From positions 37,595 through 55,243 of the forward strand of contig DEJF01000072.1 of assembly GCA_002353225.1 (NCBI GenBank): a stretch of 17,649 bases of DNA, in the 5' to 3' direction. Below, in pieces: positions 1 to 5,212 of this stretch. Positions within the stretch are counted from its first letter, which is position 1; every line of letters starts with the position of its first letter. The notes under the pieces are model-generated. The model ran no database searches and was not told where the DNA came from. It was given only the letters and a program-made list of their open reading frames with translations. The position numbers and the translations under genes are program-made. This stretch comes from Prevotella sp. UBA2755. GTDB lineage: Bacteria > Bacteroidota > Bacteroidia > Bacteroidales > Bacteroidaceae.

Positions 1-36
1 ACTATTTGGTTATCAGGCAGTTGCCGGTAACAACGA

Positions 37-54
37 GGTGACAAGGGTGACAAG
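37..54. repeat. Two tandem copies of GGTGACAAG
   Basis: GGTGACAAG occurs at 37-45 and again directly at 46-54. It is a short perfect direct repeat in non-coding DNA with no assigned role. Confidence 0.7.
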
Positions 55-94
55 GAGAGGTGCTTTCGGTATAAAACACCCATGATTTCTTCAT

Positions 95-251
95 GAACAA
101 AACAAGTTGTTTTGTTCCGATTAGGATTATCTTAATCAATGATAGGGATGCCTCCTTTGAGAACAAAACAAGTTGTTTTGTTCCGATAAGGATTATCTTA
201 ATCAATGATAGGGATGCCTCCTTTGAGAACAAAACAAGTTGTTTTGTTCCG
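95..251. repeat. 66-bp tandem repeat with a 23-bp palindrome in each unit
   Basis: Two full 66-bp units (95-160 and 161-226) are followed by a partial third (227-251). I found one difference between the full units: the base after CCGAT is T in the first and A in the second. Each unit starts with a perfect palindrome, GAACAAAACAA-G-TTGTTTTGTTC, at 95-117, 161-183 and 227-249. The rest of the unit is an AT-rich spacer that includes the small inverted repeat GATTA/TAATC. There is no T-run after the palindromes, so they do not look like intrinsic terminators. The near-identity suggests recent amplification. Confidence 0.9.
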
Positions 252-280
252 AAGCCGGCACCTTCGAGGGGAGAGGGGGG

Positions 281-329
281 AAGGTCTAAGGTCAAAGGTC
301 TAAGGTCAAAGGTCTAAGGTCTAAGGTCG
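281..329. repeat. Heptanucleotide microsatellite, about seven units of AAGGTCN
   Basis: Seven consecutive 7-bp units start at 281, 288, 295, 302, 309, 316 and 323. Each reads AAGGTC followed by T, A, T, A, T, T and G; a degenerate AAGGTAG follows. Such arrays can change copy number by slipped-strand mispairing. The array lies about 35 bp upstream of the first rsmA promoter box, so a length change would alter upstream DNA spacing but not a coding frame. Confidence 0.9.
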
Positions 330-363
330 AAGGTAGGCGGCATTTTGGAAATACTCAAATAAA

Positions 364-395
364 TTTGGTGTTTCACTCAATTTGCACTACCTTTG
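364..395 (+). promoter_or_regulatory. Distal rsmA promoter (P1)
   Basis: TTTG at 364-367 and TACCTTTG at 388-395, separated by 20 bp, match the Bacteroidota housekeeping promoter pattern (TTTG at -33, TAnnTTTG at -7). An in-frame ATG at 401 lies five bases after the -7 box. It would add 28 residues to RsmA that have no counterpart in the usual RsmA N-terminus, so I do not use it as the start. Confidence 0.6.
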
Positions 396-414
396 AGACA
401 ATGTCTCGAAGGTA
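388..414. promoter_or_regulatory. 27-bp near-perfect palindrome on the P1 -7 box
   Basis: Bases 388-400 and 402-414 are complementary around A401 in 12 of 13 positions; the only mismatch is T394/G408. The left arm is the -7 box itself followed by AGACA. A protein bound here, or a cruciform, would block the P1 -7 box. The core is GAGACA-A-TGTCTC. Its role as an operator is inferred from position only. Confidence 0.6.
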
Positions 415-449
415 CTTGGCACTCGGAAGAAAAAAGAAACAAGTTTTCT

Positions 450-479
450 TTTGTTCTTCACTCGTTTTTCGTACCTTTG
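450..479 (+). promoter_or_regulatory. Proximal rsmA promoter (P2)
   Basis: TTTG at 450-453 and TACCTTTG at 472-479 are 18 bp apart. The rsmA ATG at 485 begins six bases after the last G of the -7 box. In this promoter class the start site lies only a few bases after the box, so the transcript should have almost no 5' leader. The module shares TTTG, TCACTC and TACCTTTG in the same order with P1. Confidence 0.7.
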
Positions 480-484
480 CACCA

Positions 485-1276
485 ATGAAGCAAGTACGAC
501 CGAAGAAAAATCTGGGTCAGCATTTCTTGACTGACCTGTCAATAGCCAAGCGCATAGCCGATACGGTGGACATGCCCTATAGCGACATCCCTGTATTGGA
601 GGTAGGACCTGGTATGGGGGTGATGACCCAATATCTGGTGGAGAAGGAACGTCCTTTCAAGGTGGTGGAGATTGACAGGGAGAGTGTGGCATACTTGAAC
701 GAGCACTTCCCTCAGTTGAGGGAGAATATCCTGGGAGAGGACTTCCTGAGGATGGACTTGCAGAAGGTGTTCGACGGTCAGCAGTTCGTGCTGACTGGTA
801 ATTATCCTTACGATATCTCGTCGCAGATATTCTTCAAGATGCTCGACAATCGTGACCTGATACCTTGTTGTACGGGAATGATCCAGCGTGAGGTGGCACT
901 GCGTATCGCCTCGAAGCCACACAACAAGGCTTATGGTATCTTGTCCGTGATGATTCAGGCTTGGTATGACGTGGAATACCTCTTTACCGTAGAGCCTAAT
1001 GTTTTCAATCCTCCCCCCAAGGTACAGAGTGCTGTGATCCGCATGACCCGCAACAAGGTGAGCCATCTGGACTGCAACGAGCAGTTGTTTAAGCAGTTAG
1101 TGAAAATGGCATTTAACCAGCGTCGTAAAATGCTGCGGGTAAGCCTCAAGCAGTATGCATCCGTCTCTAACTCCCGTTTTGCGACGCAACGTCCTGAGGA
1201 ACTGACAGTTGCGGACTTCGTAGAGTTAACAAACGTTGTGGGGATGGATGTGTTGTGTGCGGACACAATCATTTGA
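485..1276 (+). CDS. rsmA: 16S rRNA (adenine(1518)-N6/adenine(1519)-N6)-dimethyltransferase RsmA
   Basis: RsmA (KsgA) uses S-adenosylmethionine to dimethylate two adjacent adenines in the 3'-terminal hairpin of 16S rRNA, a late step in 30S assembly in the cytoplasm. The 263-residue protein has the family motifs in order: PKKNLGQHFL at the N-terminus, the SAM-binding LEVGPGMG, an acidic VEID at the end of the second strand, the catalytic NYPY, NPPPKVQSAV and FNQRRKMLR. Length matches the family. The frame stays open upstream to 365, but the family N-terminus fits the ATG at 485, directly after a promoter. The 40 extra upstream codons look like translated promoter DNA. No Shine-Dalgarno sequence is visible. 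A probable small RNA gene follows on the same strand. Confidence 0.97.
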   Translation: MKQVRPKKNLGQHFLTDLSIAKRIADTVDMPYSDIPVLEVGPGMGVMTQYLVEKERPFKVVEIDRESVAYLNEHFPQLRENILGEDFLRMDLQKVFDGQQFVLTGNYPYDISSQIFFKMLDNRDLIPCCTGMIQREVALRIASKPHNKAYGILSVMIQAWYDVEYLFTVEPNVFNPPPKVQSAVIRMTRNKVSHLDCNEQLFKQLVKMAFNQRRKMLRVSLKQYASVSNSRFATQRPEELTVADFVELTNVVGMDVLCADTII

Positions 1277-1315
1277 TGTAGGTCAAGAATAATCCCCTTT
1301 TTCGCTCAAAACGCT

Positions 1316-1344
1316 CAGATTTCATTGTCGGACGATGAAATCTG
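1316..1344. promoter_or_regulatory. 29-bp near-perfect palindrome in the small RNA promoter
   Basis: Arms 1316-1329 and 1331-1344 pair around G1330 in 13 of 14 positions (CAGATTTCATTGTC against GACGATGAAATCTG; the one exception can form a G-U pair in RNA). It ends two bases before the -7 box at 1347 and overlaps the -33 region. It could be an operator, or a hairpin protecting the 3' end of rsmA mRNA. There is no T-run, so it is not a typical intrinsic terminator. Confidence 0.6.
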
Positions 1345-1354
1345 CTTACCTTTG
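1324..1354 (+). promoter_or_regulatory. Promoter of the putative small RNA
   Basis: TACCTTTG at 1347-1354 is a perfect -7 box. ATTG at 1324-1327 lies 19 bp upstream and is a three-of-four match to the -33 TTTG. No open reading frame of useful size follows on this strand before the terminator at 1551-1590, so the transcript is probably non-coding. Confidence 0.6.
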
Positions 1355-1379
1355 CATCGTGATTCAGAGGAACACACTT

Positions 1380-1446
1380 AGGTAAATAAAGATTGAGGAT
1401 AACAGACAATAGGTAGTAGAAGAGGTAAAGAAAGATTGAGGATAAC
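1380..1446 (+). repeat. Two 24-nt direct repeats inside the small RNA
   Basis: Bases 1380-1403 and 1423-1446 are identical in 23 of 24 positions (T1387 against G1430), with a 43-nt period. The shared core is AAAGATTGAGGATAAC. Repeated single-stranded segments of this kind could be two copies of a protein-binding or target-pairing site. Confidence 0.85.
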
Positions 1447-1550
1447 GAAAAGACATAAGTTTTGGTTTGTTAGTAGTTTTAGGTTAGTAGTATGGTATTA
1501 GTTTTAAAAGAGAAAGCAAGTTTTTAGTTATTAATAGGAAAAGAAAAGTA

Positions 1551-1590
1551 AGCACGCCGGAAGAGTGATCTCCCGGCTGCTTTGTTTTTA
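1551..1590. terminator. Bidirectional intrinsic terminator between small RNA and MATE operon
   Basis: AGCACGCCGG (1551-1560) pairs with CCGGCTGCT (1573-1581) with one bulged base, and GAG/CTC extends the stem. On the + strand it is followed by TTTGTTTTT. On the - strand it is followed by a T-rich stretch (complement of 1536-1550). It lies 10 bases beyond the MATE stop codon, so it can end both convergent transcripts. Confidence 0.8.
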
Positions 1591-1599
1591 GGAACTTGT

Positions 1600-2982
1600 T
1601 TAATCGTTTTTGATTCCTTTTGCCCAATTACCAAATAATAGGCGCAGAAGGAAGATCGTGCCACGGAAGGTGAGTTCCACAGCCATTGCCGTCCATACAC
1701 CAGGCAGTCCGTAGATAGGTGCCAGATAGGCGGCAAAGGTCAGACGGATAGCCCACATACTGGTGAGGTTCATGATAGATGGTTTCAGTGTGTCGCCAGC
1801 ACCTACGAAGACACCATAGCAGACGATAGAGGCAGCAAACATCGGTTCTGCGAACGCCTCGATGCGCAATGACTGGGCACCGATGGCGATAATCTCCTCC
1901 ACAGGGGTCAGCAGTGACATCAGTTCCGGGGCGAAGATCCACATCAGTACACCCATCAACGTCATCACCACCATACCCAGTCCTACCGACATACGGGCAA
2001 ACGACTGGGTGAGCAACCGCTTGCCGGCACCAAAACTCTGACCGACCAGGGTGGTGGCAGCATCGGCAATACCATAACCGGGCATGTAACAAAGACTCTC
2101 GACGGTGATGGCAAGCGAGTGGGCGGCAATAGCGACCGTACCAAGAGGAGCGACGATGATGGTACTCACAATCTGTGCGCCACCCATCAGCATGTGTTGC
2201 AGTCCCATGGGCGCTCCTATCTTGATGGCATTGTTGACCACATCAGCCTGTGGACGGAAAGAGCGGCGTGGGCGACCTTTTAGTCTTAATATCTCAGAAC
2301 GGCACAGTAGGAAGTAGAGCATCAGCGAAGCCGTCACCAACTCGGCAAGTCCCGTTCCGATGGCGGCACCCATCACCCCCATGTTGGCGATATAGATGAA
2401 GAAATAGTTGAAGATGACATCCAACACACATGCCATGATGTTCAATGCGGAAGGAATCTTCATGTCACCAGAACATTTCAGCATCGAACTGCCTAATCCG
2501 TTCATCTGGAAGAAGATACCACAGAAGCCGATGATGGCAAAATAAACGGACGCATCATGGGCGATCTCCTCGGAGCCTCCTAACCAGTAGGGCAGGGGAC
2601 CGCTGATAAGAATACCTGTGATTGAAATGGCAAGACTGAACAGCAGACAGCATACCAACGACTGCCGCAAGATACGGCGAGCCCGCTTGAAGTCGTTGGC
2701 ACCAATGGCATGCGCCACCTGCACGGAGAATCCCATGTTAGCCGCAGAACCCAGTCCACCCATCAGCCACCCGGTCGTCTCCACCAGTCCGATGGCGGCG
2801 GAAGCCTTGGCACCCAGATGTCCCACCATCGCGGCATCGATGAAGAACATGATGGTGGCGGAGATCTGGGCTAATATACTAGGAATACTCAGGCTGATGA
2901 TCAGCCTGAGTTTCTCTCCCTGTGTCATCTCACGCCCTTCGCGGATAGATGCCAGCAGACTCTCGCTTTTACCGATTGCCAT
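1600..2982 (-). CDS. MATE family efflux transporter
   Basis: This is a 460-residue inner-membrane protein of the multidrug and toxic compound extrusion family, which exports organic compounds, often cationic, in exchange for Na+ or H+. About twelve hydrophobic segments are visible in two halves; the first half opens with IPSILAQISATIMFFIDAAM, typical of the MatE domain, and the second half begins near AIKIGAPMGLQ. The ATG at 2982 is chosen because it gives an N-terminus ending in REMTQGEKLR just before the first membrane segment. The frame remains open to 3039, but that would overlap the end of the alpha-galactosidase gene. It is the last gene of the kinase operon. The substrate cannot be told from the sequence; export of a compound sensed or released by the upstream genes is only a guess. 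Confidence 0.92.
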   Translation of the reverse strand: MAIGKSESLLASIREGREMTQGEKLRLIISLSIPSILAQISATIMFFIDAAMVGHLGAKASAAIGLVETTGWLMGGLGSAANMGFSVQVAHAIGANDFKRARRILRQSLVCCLLFSLAISITGILISGPLPYWLGGSEEIAHDASVYFAIIGFCGIFFQMNGLGSSMLKCSGDMKIPSALNIMACVLDVIFNYFFIYIANMGVMGAAIGTGLAELVTASLMLYFLLCRSEILRLKGRPRRSFRPQADVVNNAIKIGAPMGLQHMLMGGAQIVSTIIVAPLGTVAIAAHSLAITVESLCYMPGYGIADAATTLVGQSFGAGKRLLTQSFARMSVGLGMVVMTLMGVLMWIFAPELMSLLTPVEEIIAIGAQSLRIEAFAEPMFAASIVCYGVFVGAGDTLKPSIMNLTSMWAIRLTFAAYLAPIYGLPGVWTAMAVELTFRGTIFLLRLLFGNWAKGIKND

Positions 2983-3013
2983 TGTTCTTTTCTGATATTC
3001 CGAGATGCCGATA

Positions 3014-5212
3014 TTATTCTGCCTCCAGCAGAAGGACACGGCTCGACCAGTCGTTCTTCTTCGACCACTCAGGCTCGTTGCGATACGGCATATCCAGACC
3101 GTGGTTCATCAGGTAAGCACCACTGAACGACTTGCCCTCTACACTCATCGGCTTGAGGTCGATGCGGTTCAGTTCCTTCACCTTATACATACGGTTGGCA
3201 TCCAGTCCTGCCATCTTCACACGGGGCAGGTGCTCGTTCTGGAACGACTCCGTTTTCCACCAGTAGAACACTGCTTTGTCCTGCTGGTCGGTGACATACA
3301 TCAGAGAGGCGAGTCCCTTCTTGTCGTAGGGAGACACCAGACGGTAGATATTACCAAACTGCACGATAGGACGGATCTGCTTGTACTCGGCAATCGCCTT
3401 GCGGCACAGTTCCTTCTCGTCATCCGTCATGTTCTTGGGCTGGATCTCCATACCCAGTCGTCCGCTCATAGCCACGTCAATACGGTATTTCAGTGCCGTG
3501 GTGCGGAAGACGGTGTGGTTCGGGGTGGCGGAGATATGACTTGCCATGGCGATGGCTGGGAAGAAATAACTGGTACCCCATTGCATATAGATACGCTGGA
3601 GGGCATCGGTGTTGTCGCTGACCCAGAACTCATCGAAGTAGGGGAGTACGCCCCAGTTGGCACGACCGCCACCACTGGCACATGCCTGGATGGTGACATT
3701 AGGATATTTCGCACGGATACGCTGACAAGTCTTCTCGAAACCACGATGGTACTCAATATACAGGTGACTCTGGTCGTTCATCGTCAGATATTGTGAGCCG
3801 TGGTTCAGGATCGGCATATTAGCGTCCCACTTGATATAGTCGATCTCAGGATATTTCGACATCAGGTTGTCAACCACTCCAAAGACGAAGTCCTGTACCT
3901 TCGGGTTGGCAAGGTCGAGCACCACCTGCGTACCGCCACGTCCCAGTACGGCATCACGCTTAGGTGCCTTGACGATCCAGTCAGGGTGCTGCTCATAGAG
4001 TTCACTGACGGTATTGCTCATCTCTGGCTCAATCCAGATACCGAACTTGATACCATGTTTCTTGGCATCACGGAGGAGTCCCTCGATACCCTCCGGCAAC
4101 TTGTTCTTGTCAACGACCCAGTCACCTAATGAGGAGTTATCTGTCTTACGAGGATATTTGTCACCAAACCAACCGTCGTCCATGACGAAGAGTTCGCCAC
4201 CCATCGAGGCGATATCCGCCATCATCTGGTCCATCCCCTTCTGGTTGATGTCGAAATACACACCCTCCCATGAGTTCAGCAGGATCTTACGCTCCTTGTC
4301 ACCATGCATCAGCATATACTTACGTCCCCACTTGTGGAAGTTGCGGGATGCGCCAGAGAGTCCCTGCTGGGAGAAGGTCAGAGCCAGTTTAGGAGTGACG
4401 AAGGTCTCACCCTTCTTCAAGTGATACTCAGAGTTGTCCTCATTGATACCAGCGAAGAAATAGTGATACTCCGTATCATCCGTATTCACCTTCAAGCGAT
4501 AGTTACCAGAATAGCAGAGGGCGGCACCGATTACCTGTCCGCTGTTCTCCTGTCCCTTGCCGTCGAGTGAGAACATCACCTCAGCATGGTCGGTATGTGA
4601 GTTACGTGTACCGTCTTTATTGACGATTACCTTCTGTCCGGGAGTCAGTGGCTCCTCCACCAGTTGTGCCTCGTTAGCCCATGAGCCATAGAAATGACTG
4701 AGCCATACGTTGCCACGACGGATAGGCAGCATGGCGGAGGCGAAGGTCGTCAGGGTGACGGTATTCTTCTCGTTATTGACAATCTCCGTCCATGCCTCTA
4801 TCATATCCTCGTTCGGATAGGTTCTGTATTTCAGGTTGACGAGGATAGGGTAGACAGGGTCCTTCAATTGTATCGTCGTGATGTTACCATTCCGTTGTAC
4901 CCCTTCCACCACCAATGCCGTGGAGAGGTTGCCGTCCGAGTGGCGCATGGCGAGTGCCGCTTCGGCAGGGGTGTTCAGACCATAGGCAGGATAGGCATCC
5001 ATGCGTCCGAACATCTCAGGTTTCTGCAGGTGCTGCAGTTCGTTGGCACTAAGTCTGGCACCGAAATAGACATACTGAGGCTGCGCGCCCTTGACGACAT
5101 CAAGAACCATTGAGACATGCTGGGTCTCAATGACGACTTGCTCTGCCCATGCCATCGTGGCTGACAGGCACAGCAGTAACGTAGAAAAGATTGTTTTTTT
5201 CATTATATACAT
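3014..5212 (-). CDS. Secreted GH36-family alpha-galactosidase
   Basis: The 732-residue enzyme should hydrolyse terminal alpha-1,6-linked galactose from raffinose-type sugars or galactomannan. A signal peptide (about residues 1-23, cleaved after AWA) directs it to the periplasm or beyond; no lipobox Cys follows. A beta-sandwich N-domain (about 25-285) precedes the barrel. Visible barrel motifs are MDDGWFG (344-350), GIWIEPEM (391-398), the nucleophile Asp463 in YIKWD, CASGGGR (511-517) and acid/base Asp533 in SDNTD. The ATG at 5212 shares its A with the TAA stop of HK-D, suggesting translational coupling; the ATG at 5203 gives an equally good signal peptide. No SusC/SusD pair is nearby, unlike most Bacteroidota glycan loci. 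Substrate preference is not visible. Confidence 0.94.
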   Translation of the reverse strand: MYIMKKTIFSTLLLCLSATMAWAEQVVIETQHVSMVLDVVKGAQPQYVYFGARLSANELQHLQKPEMFGRMDAYPAYGLNTPAEAALAMRHSDGNLSTALVVEGVQRNGNITTIQLKDPVYPILVNLKYRTYPNEDMIEAWTEIVNNEKNTVTLTTFASAMLPIRRGNVWLSHFYGSWANEAQLVEEPLTPGQKVIVNKDGTRNSHTDHAEVMFSLDGKGQENSGQVIGAALCYSGNYRLKVNTDDTEYHYFFAGINEDNSEYHLKKGETFVTPKLALTFSQQGLSGASRNFHKWGRKYMLMHGDKERKILLNSWEGVYFDINQKGMDQMMADIASMGGELFVMDDGWFGDKYPRKTDNSSLGDWVVDKNKLPEGIEGLLRDAKKHGIKFGIWIEPEMSNTVSELYEQHPDWIVKAPKRDAVLGRGGTQVVLDLANPKVQDFVFGVVDNLMSKYPEIDYIKWDANMPILNHGSQYLTMNDQSHLYIEYHRGFEKTCQRIRAKYPNVTIQACASGGGRANWGVLPYFDEFWVSDNTDALQRIYMQWGTSYFFPAIAMASHISATPNHTVFRTTALKYRIDVAMSGRLGMEIQPKNMTDDEKELCRKAIAEYKQIRPIVQFGNIYRLVSPYDKKGLASLMYVTDQQDKAVFYWWKTESFQNEHLPRVKMAGLDANRMYKVKELNRIDLKPMSVEGKSFSGAYLMNHGLDMPYRNEPEWSKKNDWSSRVLLLEAE

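Larger units (their letters stand above)
1..484. other. Gene-free, repeat-rich region upstream of rsmA
   Basis: I see no protein-coding gene here. Reading frames of 74 and 97 codons exist on both strands, but they come from a 66-bp repeat whose length is a multiple of three and their translations are simple repeats. The segment holds, in order, a 9-bp direct repeat, a tandem palindromic repeat, a heptamer microsatellite and two promoter-like modules leading into rsmA. The neighbour to the left is outside the window. Confidence 0.75.
1359..1590 (+). ncRNA. Putative small non-coding RNA of about 230 nt
   Basis: A -7 box at 1347-1354 and a hairpin plus T-run at 1551-1590 frame about 230 bases on the + strand without a convincing coding frame. 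The longest plausible frame is 11 codons plus stop at 1492-1527. The sequence is purine-rich in its first half, contains two near-identical 24-nt repeats, and has repeated TTAGTAG in the middle. Rfam describes Bacteroidales-specific RNA families with terminators, but I cannot match this one to a family by eye, and I see no SRP RNA, tmRNA or RNase P signature. The 5' end is estimated from the -7 box. Confidence 0.5.

Noticed and set aside
95..251. CRISPR array
   Set aside because: The repeats are directly contiguous 66-bp units, with the inter-palindrome sequence also repeated. There are no unique spacers and no cas genes.
93..317. Open frames on both strands (74 and 97 codons) across the 66-bp repeats
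   Set aside because: The frames exist only because the repeat length is divisible by three. The predicted peptides are the repeat itself with no recognisable fold and no promoter.
365..484. N-terminal extension of RsmA from ATG 365 or 401
   Set aside because: The extra residues have no counterpart in the RsmA family and cover two promoter boxes. The family N-terminus begins at 485.
1492..1527. Micro-ORF of 11 codons in the small RNA (MVLVLKEKASF)
   Set aside because: No downstream gene on this strand could be attenuated by it, and an ORF this short is expected by chance.
2983..3039. Longer MATE start at 3039
   Set aside because: It would overlap the end of the alpha-galactosidase gene and add 19 residues unlike the family N-terminus.
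3005..3796. + strand open frame of 263 codons opposite the alpha-galactosidase
   Set aside because: It is a shadow of the real gene's codon pattern, with a His/Leu/Val-rich translation and no family resemblance.
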